Source of the DNA: Metallyticus violacea
Taxonomy: Eukaryota > Arthropoda > Insecta > Mantodea > Metallyticidae
Length of the DNA stretch: 64,000 bases
Direction: 5' to 3'
NCBI GenBank assembly: GCA_030762175.1
Contig: CM060834.1
Coordinates: forward strand, 69,087,001-69,151,000
In this document: in pieces, positions 1 through 10,194 of the stretch
Position numbering within the stretch: the stretch's first letter is position 1
Layout of the letters: every line of letters begins with the position of its first letter
Position numbers and translations under genes: made by a program
The notes under the pieces: generated by a model
Databases searched by the model: none
What the model saw: only the letters and a program-made list of their open reading frames with translations
What the model was told of the DNA's origin: nothing

Positions 1-112
1 GATTGCGTTCCAGATCTCCCTAACTTAGAAAAATTCTTAGGCAGGTACCGGGAATAGAATCCAGGTCTCCTGGCCAGCAGGCAGCAACGCTATTAGCCCA
101 AAGAGGTGGTGT
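1..112 (-). repeat. tRNA-derived SINE-like fragment (family F)
   Basis: Read on the minus strand this stretch has a tRNA-like layout: a D-arm-like segment (GGGCTAATAGCG) followed about 35 bases later by a B-box-like segment (GGATTCTATTCCC). It is cut by the window edge. No second clear copy exists here, so the family assignment is inference; a chance tRNA-like match is possible. Confidence 0.4.
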
Positions 113-115
113 ACT

Positions 116-406
116 TATTTGTTTTATTTACGGACGCTCTTTAACATCTCAGGTCATCAACGTCCCATTCAATTCAGAGCGTGAAACGGCCGATAAATTT
201 TGCTCAGAGGCCTCTTCTATTAGGCTTGAGGTTCTTTTTCGTGCCGTAAATCTACGACACGGGACCCACGGCTTTGCTTCTCTTCCGAAGGAAGTGATTA
301 CTTAGGATTTTTACTCTCGAAAAAATCTAACGACCCTGTCCGCGATTGAACCAGCGATCTTGGGTTTACGAAGCAAGTTTGTTTACCACTAGACCACCAG
401 GAGCGA
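116..406 (-). repeat. SINE-A copy (tRNA-derived), full length, diverged
   Basis: This is a minus-oriented copy of the family best seen at 9660-9956 and 55073-55371. The 3' end (GGACGCTCTTTAACATCTCAG as read on +) lies at the left. The degenerate tRNA-like head, with the B box altered to CGCGATTGAACC, lies at the right. Several substitutions relative to the other copies suggest an old insertion. No clear target-site duplication was seen. Confidence 0.9.
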
Positions 407-1500
407 CTCTAAGGTTAATGAAAGTTTTTTCATGAATCAATGGTGCACTGGTCCTTTAAAAATTTAATGTACAACTTTGAAATTTGGACAAACAGATCAT
501 AGATTCAGTACCTCAGATGCAACTTTTGAACCCCTGCATGAATATTTTCGCTCTTAAAGTCCAAAACAAATGTTAAATTAGCAAGGGAACTTTTGTGGAA
601 CTTTCTTCTGAACTTCCGCAGGGTGCAGGTTTAAACCAAATTGTCTAGAATGAGGTTTTAACTGCTTCTGAATCCCTGAATAATAATCCACAATTGTAAT
701 TTAACGTCCTAAATGCCCAAGAAACCGGCGTTACTGAGCGTTAACTGTGAACAAATACATTAATATATTTCCATTTCTTCATTTATTTTGTCCATGCCCT
801 ATTTAATTTCCTATTTCTGCTTTGACATTCTCTAATTGGAAAATAATAGTACAGGAGTGTTTCGAGTTCCCCCCCTCCACGTTCTTCTGGCCCTCCCATT
901 TCTTCCCATTTTTCAATAATAATAATTGAGTTGTCCCCCTCTTTCTTTGGTTTCTATTATCTTCATCTGACTCCCCTTTCTTCTTTACTTTAATTTCTTC
1001 TTCTAGCCAATCGGTAGTAGCTGACCGGACTTGTCTTCAAGGGCGATACGTTTCATTGAAAAGGAGGAATTCGAAGAGGGATCTGTGGTTCTCTTCCCTC
1101 CCCCATCCCGCATTAGACGCAAAACGGGCAGTCCCCTTAAAAAGAACCTGACCTTGGGTATAATAAGCAACAGGCCCTCCCACGGTTTTCCAGCTATCAT
1201 CCCACACCTCTGCCATTTCCAGATACGTTTACGGGCTATTCCAGGAATGGGCCTACGGATGCTGAGACGAATTTCAATGCGGTTTTGGCGTCTGTCCCAC
1301 AGGAATTTTAAGCGGCTTGTACCTCCTCATTAGTTCAAGATACTCAGTGCCACGGCACTTCATCTCTCGAGTACATTCTGCATAATATGGAAAGGCATCT
1401 CGGTTTCTTGACCATGGTAGGTACAATCCAGTGGTTATTACCGACCACCATAATTTATATGAAAGTGTAAAAACAGAACCTGATCAGGTGATCTGGATAC
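407..1500. other. Unrecognised DNA with an open GC-richer block
   Basis: No repeat or gene family was recognised. A GC-richer block at about 1003-1333 is open for 100 codons on + and 65 on -, but neither translation has a motif I know, and no start or splice context singles out either. It could be an exon, an old transposon piece or chance. A pyrimidine-rich stretch precedes it at about 865-1010. Confidence 0.5.
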
Positions 1501-1718
1501 ATAAAAGAACTAGAACTTTCCACTGTTAAAGTAAAAAACACTAAACACAATTATAAACACGATATAAAACAAATATTTCGAGCAGGGCTGCTCTTGTGCC
1601 TTTTACATAAAGAAGAGCAACCCTGCTCGAAATATTTGTTTTACATAGGGGTTTCAATTGTTTTTAGTGGTAACTTTTATTTTAACTGTGGAATGTTCTA
1701 GTTCTTATATAAATTTGA
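1501..1718. repeat. Foldback (palindromic) element with about 100-bp arms
   Basis: The arms at 1501-1595 and 1613-1718 are inverted copies. The innermost 31 bp (1565-1595 and 1613-1643) match with one mismatch around a 17-base loop. The outer parts are more diverged, but share for example AGAACTAGAAC at 1505-1515 with its complement near 1697-1712. The layout fits a MITE or foldback transposon; a hairpin RNA source is an alternative. No protein coding is evident. Confidence 0.85.
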
Positions 1719-2148
1719 TTTGAATGCTCAGGAACAAATGAATATAAGGCAAATGGCTGAAATTAACGCAGCATACTGCAGCAAAGAAAATGTTTAGTGA
1801 CCAAAGACAAATTAGAAACGTTGGGGAATATTTGTGTGTTGTTAGAACAAATAGTTATGGTCAATGAGGAGAGAGGATATGCGAGTTCGATTGTGTTTGC
1901 CTTTGTAATTGGCTGGTAGTGGTATTTTGATTGTACATGTAGTAGATTAAAAGTTTAAATCTAAGCTAGTTAAGGGCAGGGGTTCACAAAGTAGAATGAA
2001 TTTATTACTAATTTGAGTGATTAGTGAATTGTATAAAATATTTTAGTTTATGTTATTATAGGTTTCTATATTTATTTTGATCATTTAGAGGGTTATGGTT
2101 GTAGTAAAAGCTAGGGTGGTTTTGGTGTATTTGCAATAATACAAGGAA
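1719..2148. other. No recognisable feature
   Basis: AT-rich sequence without any motif, repeat copy or open frame that I can identify. Confidence 0.6.
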
Positions 2149-2358
2149 TTACAAGAAATAAAAACGTATCTTTCTTTGTGGTGTTAAAGATATCGCCATT
2201 CCAGAAGTTGGAAAGAGGAAAAACTCACAGGTAGTTAGATCTGGTCTGTACAGTGTACAGACATTCACCAGGGTCACTCTCTTATTCGTAGATTGAATTG
2301 ATTGTTTGCTGATATATTTTCTTTCTATTAATATCCGCAGCATTCTGAATACCAACAA
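2149..2358 (-). pseudogene. Mariner-like transposase fragment (C-terminal motif)
   Basis: A 69-codon minus-strand frame contains YRPDLTTCEFFLFP at residues 37-50 (2209-2250). This resembles the conserved YSPDLAPCDFFLFP block before the last catalytic Asp of mariner-family transposases, enzymes that cut and paste DNA at TA sites. The rest of the frame is not clearly transposase, and an intact gene would be about 345 codons. It is therefore at most a small decayed piece. A chance match over this short block is the main alternative. It is separate from, and opposite to, the relic at 3165-3405. Confidence 0.5.
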
Positions 2359-3164
2359 AAAATGTATATAGCACTTACCCTATGCGTCTTATTTATCAAG
2401 TGCAGCTGAGAGAGACAAATATACGAAGATTATATTTTAATTTTCTGGATTTTAAGAAAATATGAGAGACATGTTCTCTGTTGACAGCATTGGAAAGAGC
2501 GCGTCTTAATTAATCACTACAGCGGAAGTAAGCGCGCGGCTCTCACTGTTGTAGCTGCAGCAAAATGTTAATTGTAGTCGTGCGCTCGCCTCCTGATATT
2601 CTATGGAGATGACTCCAGAGTATTTTTGTGCGTTGATTTGCAGAGTTTAGACGAGCAGCTCATGGAACTCCAATAATAGAGTCACAGATGGAAACATCGC
2701 TCGCCTAGAAGTCATAGTGAAGAGCGAGTGACTTACAGCGAAACAGAGGAATCTCTAAACATTCATTAGTCGCAGGTGTCAGAAATCTTGCATAAATATC
2801 TTCGTGTGAGGATGCCCCACAACCTCACAAAAGCATCGAGATTTGAATGCTGCCAGGTTTCGACAGTTGTTGCTCCCTGTTCACAGGTGACGAAAGCTGA
2901 ATTTACGGAATCAAACAGGCAGCTGGGATCTCTGTCTTTCCAAATAATGATCCCCCCATGTAGAAATGTAGGCAGTTTCTGCTCGGCAAGAAGCCATATT
3001 GCAACCATTCCACTCCAGAAATCAAAAACAGGTCACTGCCAACTGATATACCTAGTCTGCCTCCCTAGGGCCTTCAGAAAACTGGAAGATCCAAGTCTCA
3101 GTTGCGTGGATTACTGCTTCACCACATGACTTTGAAAACAATGAAATTGCTGTAATATTCGGGA
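2359..3164. other. Unrecognised DNA with overlapping open frames
   Basis: Overlapping frames of 117 codons (+, 2776-3129) and 80 codons (-, 2766-3008) occur, with no motif I know in either. The + frame runs up to the mariner-like relic at 3165, so part of this stretch may be the decayed upstream half of that transposon. Confidence 0.45.
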
Positions 3165-3405
3165 GTTACGTTGGTGAATCACCCACTGTACAGCCCAGAT
3201 CTGACTCCCTGTGATTTCTCCTCTTTCCAAAGTCAAGAAAAACTGAAGAGGGTCATCAATTTGGGAGATCGGAAGAAGATGTTGCGTCATACAAAGAGGT
3301 ATTCGGTGCCATTTCTGTAGAAGTATGGCGTGGCTGTTTTTCATGATTGGTTCCGGAGGATACAACTTTGTATCGAGAGTGGGGAGACTAGTCGAAAATA
3401 AATGG
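3165..3405 (+). pseudogene. Mariner-like transposase C-terminal pseudogene
   Basis: Reading + in shifting frames gives the order expected at the C-terminus of a mariner transposase. HPLYSPDLTPCDF is at about 3180-3218. A segment near 3258-3330 (EEDV, then VWRGCF) resembles the family's helical region. A WFRRIQLCIESG-like ending is at about 3340-3385. At least one frameshift (near 3225) and stops (for example TGA at about 3330) break it. The upstream DDE region is not readable. The enzyme would have moved a TA-targeting transposon, and this copy cannot be active. Motif order makes chance unlikely. Confidence 0.7.
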
Positions 3406-4404
3406 GCAGAGTTGTGAGTTATGGGCCTTCAATCTAGCAGAATCCTGAAAATTATATACAATTTCCCTACAGCTCTCCACTCCGAAGCAGAACTTGTTAT
3501 TATCTTAAACTATTCTACATTTTAAAATCGACGAAATAGGTAAATTATACTACATTGTCATCATTTTTAATTTCTCTTAAATGGTTTATGAATGCACAAC
3601 TGTAAAACATTCGTTGTTTTTAGGAATAAAACTATTCAATGAAGGTCCCAATTATTTAATCACTTCGCATTTATTATCCACTTATGGGATATCTGAATAT
3701 TGTCACATTTCGGTCACGGCAAGCACAAAGTATTAATATGACAAACGCTAGAAGACCCAGCAGATTGTCTCCTGTTTTTATTCCGCTATTTCTCTGCGAA
3801 AAGTGCGCTTTCAGCGAAAGGCGACGCTAGCTATAAATAATATAGCATCCTGCCATCACGCGAAGATATTTTCGTATAACGCACGTGTTTATTTTATGAC
3901 TGGACAGCCACCTCTTGAGATGGTGGAACAAGCTATTTGAATTAGAACTAAAGTAGACACAAAACTTAATGGCATATGAAGACGGAGCATGTTTCAGGCT
4001 GCATCCATGTAATCTCGCCCTGCTCTGTTGCCATTTACGACACACACTTGTTACCCGTAATAATTGAGAGGGGAGAATGTTTATTTTACGCTTCAAAATA
4101 TTTACATAAATTGCGGAAATACTTTAACAGAAAGGGCTTAACTTTTTGAACAAGTGAGTACAAGTCTCTGGTTTGTACGATGCGCAGATGTTGAAATATT
4201 AGTCGTTATCTCGTATTGGAATCGCTCAACTCAGCGACAAACTTAACACAAGCCAAGCAGAGGGTGATCTAATGAGCTTTCACAGTGTATAATGTAGACA
4301 AAACATCCTGTAGTTCTGTATTATGAAAGAGTTTAGATAAGTGCGTATTAAAATGCTAAAAGAAGCTAGTTCTGGGCTTCCAGAACATGTACCCACCTTC
4401 ACAA
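3406..4404. other. No recognisable feature
   Basis: AT-rich DNA. A minus frame of 89 codons (3827-4096) has no known motif. No repeat family copy is seen. Confidence 0.55.
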
Positions 4405-5290
4405 GTGTTTTACGTCTCGATCAAGGCCAGGCCACTTGCTTGTCCTTAAACTTCTGAACAGAAGTGCAATTGACGATCTTGTGAATAAATTTGATACCAC
4501 TGGTTCAGTGCAAAACAAACATGCGCAGAAGTACAGCTTTAACAGCAGAAAATTGGCGCAAATCACTACCGAAATTAGCATAAGTAGGGGGTTCAGTGTC
4601 TTCTGCACAGCAACAAAATTGTTAAAACTCAAACCATATAAGTATACAACTGTCTATTATCTACGGCAAAGTGATCCTGTAGCATGTGTGCATTATTGTG
4701 AGTGGTTTCTTTCAACAGTGACCGATGCGTTAATCGACCCATAACTCGTGTTGTGTTTAGACCAGGCATGGTTTCGCCAATTCTGAAAAATGTATACAAG
4801 AAGCTCCTCTTTATTATAGGACAATTGGAGTTTGATGTGCGATTAGCGCATAATCGGCCCCGATTTTTTACGAGCAGACAGTAAATGGAGAGAAATACCG
4901 AAATGACATTCTGGCCTCATTTTTAATCAGCTGATGGAAGAAGTGTTTCAATGAGACAGCTGAGGAGTGCATGGGTCAATTTAGGGAATGTAAGACGATA
5001 GAATGAATAGGGCTGGTGTATGGTCCCTCTTGCTACGCAGATTTAACAGTCTGTGCGGTAGGACAAAGTGTACAAAACAAATCCGCACACAATGGAAGAA
5101 CTCAAGTAAAGCATACGGAATTAAAGCAAAACATTATAGTGCTGAACTAAATCATGTTAATCAGAATGTCTGTTTAGCCGAGGAAGGAGGACATTACCAG
5201 CACTTGCTTTTAAGGTATGATTTTTACACAGTTTTAAAAAGCGAAGTCAGGGTAGAGGCTCGGCTAGTTGTGACATTGCACATGCATACT
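4405..5290 (+). pseudogene. DDE transposase pseudogene (Tc1/mariner-like, insect HTH type)
   Basis: Segments in order match a transposase family common in insect genomes, with an N-terminal helix-turn-helix and a DDE core. DDLVNKFDTTGSV at about 4470-4508 and KLLKLKPYK with CEWFLS at about 4618-4715 form the DNA-binding and linker part. Where the first catalytic Asp motif (FSDEAWF-like) is expected, at about 4752-4775, the sequence reads FRPGMV, so the Asp is lost. A YRNDIL block follows at about 4900-4920, and an ending of NQNVCLAEEGGHYQHLL type sits at about 5160-5210. Stops and frameshifts separate the blocks. The near-complete span suggests a whole element decayed in place. Confidence 0.78.
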
Positions 5291-5357
5291 CGAAAGATTG
5301 CAAACAGAATGAGCTGATCATATGCACAGAATTTTATATGAATAACACCTATGCCCG

Positions 5358-5435
5358 CAATATGGTCAGTCGGTCGACGCTGATGACCTGAGATGTTAAA
5401 GAGCATTCACAAATAAACCAAAAACAATATGGTCA
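5358..5435 (+). mobile_element. Severely shortened SINE-A with exact 11-bp target duplication
   Basis: The repeat CAATATGGTCA occurs at 5358-5368 and again at 5425-5435. Between them lie only about 56 bases: GTCGGTC, then the SINE-A 3' end (GACGCTGATGACCTGAGATG onward) and a short A-rich tail. This is the expected product of target-primed insertion of a truncated or internally deleted SINE-A transcript. The leading GTCGGTC may be a remnant of the tRNA head. Confidence 0.88.
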
Positions 5436-5759
5436 AAATGTCCATTACATCTCTCGAGTTAGTTTTTGCAGAGTGTATTCAAGAACCTCTTTTAAAAGCA
5501 TTGCTTGTTTTACCGTTGCCGTACTTAATAGCACAAACAACTATTTCTAGGCTGCGGAAACCCTTACTTCCAGGTCAACCATAACCACCAAAAGCAATTT
5601 GCAGTGTTTATATGAGCTGGAGTACTATGTTACCACTATAATGGATCTTATTGATTGCCGGGTCGTTTAAGTGGGTATATTCACCACAGCCTTGTTGATT
5701 TTGCTGTAATACCCGAGCTGCTAGAGGGCATTCCACATGATGCTCACTGACGGTGCACC
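5436..5759. other. No recognisable feature
   Basis: Nothing identifiable lies between the truncated SINE and the LINE relic. Confidence 0.55.
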
Positions 5760-6960
5760 CACTCATTTCTAACATGTCCGATCATATTCTAACCTGATAA
5801 ATAAGAAGGGGAGGTTCTGCCCGTTTATACAACTTAATCTTAGTGAAATTTTTTCTTCATAAAATAGAGTAATACAGAATCTGGTGACAGCAGTAGTAAT
5901 TTCTATAAGAAAGGAAACTGTAAGAAATGTATAACTGCTGAATTCTGGATACAAAGTATAAGCGAAAGTTATCCAAAAAGATTACAAACTATAGCGGAAA
6001 TGATGCTTCTTGAGAGTTTAGACCCAATAGTTCATGTATAGATTGCCGCTTATACCGTCGTTACAAGTGATTAAAAACATGAGAATTTAATATTTCAACT
6101 TACACAGCATTTCGAGAAAGCGTTCGATTCAATTTACACGCGAGCCGAGCTTTTGCAGTAGGATACAAGGAAATATATGTCACAGGGAGTAAGGTAAGGT
6201 AACTGTTCAATTTATACTTGGATGAAAGCATTAGACAAAGAGAGATGAATTTAAAATGTAATTATATCTAAGAACATCAAGCGCAATGCTATTTGCTGAT
6301 GATCAGGAAACATTTGCCGACTTCGAAGGTAATTAGCAAAAATAAATCTATATAGCAGAACGTACAATCTTAAAATATCTGTTACTAAAACTTATGTTCT
6401 CGCTTTTCATAAATTAGACCCTATTAGTGCCAAAAGCATTTTAAATAAAGAGACTGTTGAGCACATGGATGCATTTAATTACTTAAGCTGTAGTTAAATG
6501 CATTCATATGCTACTTAAGCTGTAATTTATCCTATAAATAAAACAAAGATATTGAAATAAAGTTTCTTAAAAACCAACAACTTGTGGGCACAAAGAATAC
6601 AATTCTATTGAAAATGGTTAGGAAACAGACAGTCCTAAAATGTTATAAGGTTATTATATGGGCAGAATGGGACAATGACAGAACATTATAAATGCAGAAT
6701 ATGGGCTGCTGAATGAGGTTGCCAAAACCACTAGCAGGGTGTTCACTATTCGATAATGGAAAAAATTAAAAAAATTAAGAGATGAAATAAACATGGCATG
6801 TGCTTTAGACACTATAAGTGAATATGCAATGAATGGAAAGAGCTTGCATTAAGAACGACCGAAGGAGGGTCGGCATACAAAGAAAACGCTGGAGTGACCA
6901 ATTTTAATTGAGACGGAACAGGCCAGGAGACCTAATCCATGCTATACAAGAAGAAGTGCC
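5760..6960 (+). pseudogene. Non-LTR retrotransposon (LINE) reverse transcriptase pseudogene
   Basis: Broken + frames give reverse-transcriptase landmarks in the right order. LLNSGYKVYAKVI is at about 5928-5970. FEKAFDSI, a DYEKAFD-like catalytic block, is at about 6112-6140. LFNLYLDE is at about 6208-6232, and MLFADDQ, the FADD-type active site, is at 6286-6306. SVTKTYVLAF is at about 6380-6410 and a NYLSCS-type block is at about 6477-6494. Beyond the RT core, RDEIN (about 6781) and RRNRPGDLIHAIQE (about 6912-6953) resemble the C-terminal part of insect LINE ORF2 proteins. Many stops and frameshifts make it inactive. It would have copied its own RNA into new genomic sites. The clade was not determined. 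Confidence 0.83.
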
Positions 6961-7639
6961 ATATAAAATACAAAATTAAACAGCTTCTCGGTTATGTGGG
7001 TTTCTGCCATGTTCATGAAACAAGACAAGGCGAAAAATAAAAAACACAGCAATGCTGTACCAGTATTCATCCGTAAGCGCTGCCCTAACCCACACTCCAG
7101 GTGCTGCAAGGAACTGCAAACAACGGATATACACCTACAGCTTCCCAGGGAAGATGCATGGAGGGCGTAATCGGGTTTGTCCCAGTGTGCGCGTGTGATG
7201 GGGGCGCGCCCTCGCAAGAGGGGCGTGGCGCTCCGGAAAGGGTTGGGACCACGTATCAGAACAAATATTATCTACAGTCAATACCAAGATCTGTCAGTAA
7301 ATTGGCGATAACTTCTGCAACTGCTAACTAATAGACATCACTTGAGAACGCTTCATTTCTATCATTTGCTTTATTGCTAACTGGAGATTACTTTTAACTG
7401 TAATTTAAAATATTAGTCATCATTTCTGTTGCATAAAAATAACCTCGAGTTTATAGTAACGGTTAAACCCTATGGCAACACCGGGAAATGACGGGGAAAT
7501 TCTTGTTTAGAGCAAGTTGATGTTCAACTGTTTAACCTAAAAAATCAATAATTATTCAGTTTCCCGCCTTTTAATGTTTTCTTTTTCTTTTTCCCTTAAT
7601 ATGTTTTCAAATATAGACAGGACATATCAAAGGGAAAAC
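6961..7639. other. No recognisable gene; GC-rich patch
   Basis: A GC-rich patch at about 7150-7250 stands out from its AT-rich surroundings. It may be the 3' UTR of the preceding LINE or unrelated DNA. No motif or repeat copy was recognised. Confidence 0.45.
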
Positions 7640-8465
7640 GAGCATATTTTAGCAAATGTGAGAAAAATATTGTAGATCTGGTGCTAAAATATCAGGAAAT
7701 AATTGAAAAAATAACAAAAAAAGAGATATTATTTCAAATAAAAATAAAGAATGTACATGGTGGGAAAATACCAAAGAGTATAATTCTATTGTGAAGACTT
7801 CTGCATTATCATCCCCATATGGACCGCCAGGATGACCGAGGTCGTTAAGGCGCGGACTCATGAGCGGGAGGTCTGGGGTTCGAATTCCGCCAGGACCGTC
7901 CTCCCTGATCGAGGTTTTTTTTTCCCCCAGGTTTTCCTCAGTTTTCATAAATAACAAATGCCGGGGAGGTACCCCAAACTTAGGTCTGGAACGTTTCCTT
8001 CTTAAAAAATAAAAATCCTTTCCCAATTTATCATTTCATTTCATTTATCATCAGTGTTCCACCTCCTGTGTGCCTCAGTAATAAAAATGGGCGTTAAACA
8101 CTGTTCGGAAAAAAAAAAAAAAAAAACATGTGTTGCAGTCTATAGCACCTAAAAACTCCATGTTAAGTTGCAAATGTTATAGAAACCAAGATTACTTTCC
8201 TTAAATCACCCTCTTCGGTTGGCATTTTAATGACCCGACGTCTCAAGAGCTCTAGTAAAATTATGAATGGTTCTACTGGCCGTTCCGTTCTCCATTTTAA
8301 TATATCTCCGATAACTATTTGCAAACTCACTGTCGCACGATACCTTAAAGTTAGAAGTATCATGAACATCGAATTCAAGGCATTATTTCGCTTAGTTTGT
8401 GATTGTGATTGTAATCTAATTTCTTTGACACCTTTTGCTAAGCGAAATCGCATTTTCAATTATTT
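7640..8465 (-). pseudogene. PIF/Harbinger-like transposase pseudogene, split by a SINE
   Basis: On the minus strand, 8163-8459 is open for 98 codons and includes LLTLRYRATVSLQIVIGDIL and IKMPTEEGDLRKV. These match the N-terminal part of Harbinger (HARBI1-like) transposases. Immediately after comes a frame-shifted GAIDC block (about 8135-8150), the first catalytic Asp motif. The sequence then breaks into a SINE-B at 7824-8126. It resumes with GDDNAEVF (about 7790-7815), matching the family's GGDNAEVF. A weak DLQ segment follows near 7670-7690. The length is far short of a full transposase of about 350 residues. An N-terminal stop, a frameshift and the SINE show it is dead. Confidence 0.83.
7824..8126 (+). 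mobile_element. SINE-B inserted in the Harbinger relic
   Basis: The tRNA-like head runs from about 7830 (GACCGAGGTCGTTAAGGCGC) to the B box GGGTTCGAATTCC. The family body follows, then the tail GGGCGTTAAACACTG and a run of about 18 A ending near 8126. It lies between two adjacent blocks of the same transposase, so the SINE arrived after the transposon. Confidence 0.94.
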
Positions 8466-9146
8466 GTCATTTAGTTCTAGAAAATATTTTTTGTCCTCAT
8501 TAAAAACAAGAGGAGCACGGTGAAATTTATAATTGGAAGAAATGTTAGAATTATCAGAAATCTGTACAATATACCGCTTGTAAGGTTAGCCTAACATAAC
8601 CCATAATTGAATTCATTTCAGACTGTTATTACGCAGAAATGAAAATTGAAGAAACTTAAAATATATGTGACTCAGTATTTTGATTTATAAATGAAGTTGT
8701 TATGCTTCTGTAACCTGGGAAATGTTTTATTTAACATTTACTAACCGCTAGTTAGTGTTTTAACTGTAAAATATCGGGAGTTAGATTTAATTTCAAGTTA
8801 AGACGAAATAGTCTTAGATTAATGTTTATACAATCAAAATCTTCAAGTTCAATATAATTTATGGTTGATTTTGTTTTCTAAACTCAATTTCCCTCTTTAT
8901 ACAACTGACCCTTAGAGCAATAGTGCTTTTAGGCACCAAGAACGAAGCACAGAGGTACATTACTACCGTTCACTTAAACGTAACGTCCCCTATGCAAAAG
9001 TCTCCAAGTATAGAAACTTCCTCAAGCATATATTTAGTTATTGACTAATGTAGCATACACCCAGAAATGATAAGAGGCACATGCCATCACTGAATAATTT
9101 TAGGCAACCAAGGTTACACGTAATGCGATGTTGAAGAATTTCCATT
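8466..9146. other. No recognisable feature
   Basis: AT-rich DNA downstream of the Harbinger relic start. It may hold that element's 5' terminal repeat, but I could not identify one. Confidence 0.5.
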
Positions 9147-9465
9147 TGCAAGGAAGTAATGAATGAATGAATGAATGAATGAATGTTTAACGCCCGTTTT
9201 TGCTACAGAGGCACCACAGGCGATGGACACTGATGATACATGAGATGAAATGATATATTGGGAAAGGATTTATTTTTTTAAGGAAGGAATCGTTTCAGGC
9301 CTAAATTTAGGGTACCTTCCCGGCATTTGCCATTTATGAGGACTGAGGAAAACCTGGAAAGAACCTCAGTCAGGAAGGACGGTCCTGGCGGTATTCGAAC
9401 CCAGACCTCCCGCTCACGATTCCGCGACCTAACGACCTCGGCCACCCGTGGCGGTGCGAGGAAGT
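9147..9465 (-). mobile_element. SINE-B with (TGAA)n tail and target duplication
   Basis: TGCAAGGAAGT (9147-9157) and TGCGAGGAAGT (9455-9465) form an 11-bp target duplication with one mismatch. Between them is a minus-oriented SINE-B. Its 3' tail is a TGAA repeat (about 9158-9184), and its head ends in the complement of CGCCACGGGTGGCCGAGGTC. All family blocks are present. Confidence 0.95.
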
Positions 9466-9649
9466 GACAGGGATATGGTGTCATGGGCTTCCATGCCCTA
9501 CCGTAGAATCTTCACTTCTTCTGGTTGGCTTTTAAGTGACCCGAGGAAAAGTTCTTTTAGTTTAATTTAATTTTTGGGCATTAAGATTAATTTATATTCA
9601 ATAAGGTTCTTGTACAATATGTACTCGTATGTACTGCAGAACGTGAAAC

Positions 9650-9968
9650 ATATCAAGATTTTTTTTTTTTATTGGTTTATTTATGGACGCTCTTTAACAG
9701 CTCAGGTCATCAGCGTCCCATTCAACTCAGGACGTGAAACGGCAGACAAATTTTGCTCAGAGACCTCTCTTTCAGGCTTGAGGTTCTCTTTCGTGCCGTA
9801 AATGTACGACACGGGACCCACGGCTTTACTTCCCTTCCGAAGGAAGCCATACTTAGGATTTTTACGCCCGAAAAAATCCATCGGTCCTGGCCGGGTTCGA
9901 ATCCGCGATCTTGGGTTTAGGAGGCAAGTATGGTAACCACTACACCACCAGGACCGAGATATCAAGAT
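9650..9968 (-). mobile_element. SINE-A with exact 10-bp target duplication
   Basis: ATATCAAGAT occurs at 9650-9659 and 9959-9968 and brackets a complete minus-oriented SINE-A with a T run (A tail) at 9660-9670. On the minus strand the head starts CGGTCCTGGTGGTGTAGTGG, has a B box GGATTCGAACCC, and closes with GGCCAGGACC. The first and last bases of the head can pair like a tRNA acceptor stem. It is one of the least altered copies here. Confidence 0.96.
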
Positions 9969-10194
9969 GTACAAAGCTACATTAATTATATCTATATGGG
10001 GATGAAAGATGTTCTATGTAGTATATAAATACACATTATCAATCTCATTCGCGTAATAAAAATATTTAAATTGCAATATAAGAAAATAAAGAGAGCAGTG
10101 CATTTCATACATTGTCATATGCTATACATGATATTTTATATGCTGTCTTAAGACTACTTGAACATCATGCAGTATACGTATATGAATAGACCTT

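Noticed and set aside
1003..1333. Conserved exon in the GC-richer block
   Set aside because: Both strands are open equally well, no domain is recognised, and codon periodicity cannot be judged by eye.
4075..4105. Host promoter elements and polyadenylation signals (AATAAA, TATAAA strings) across the window
   Set aside because: Such strings occur very often in AT-rich DNA and none is placed sensibly relative to a supported gene.
7824..8026. Protein-coding frames over SINE-B copies (also 15789-16061 and 18334-18531, minus)
   Set aside because: The same frame appears wherever SINE-B is less mutated; it is an antisense reading of the repeat.
9660..9956. Functional tRNA gene in the SINE-A head
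   Set aside because: The head runs directly into SINE body and tail, is found in many copies, lacks a pol III terminator right after it, and the anticodon arm does not pair properly.
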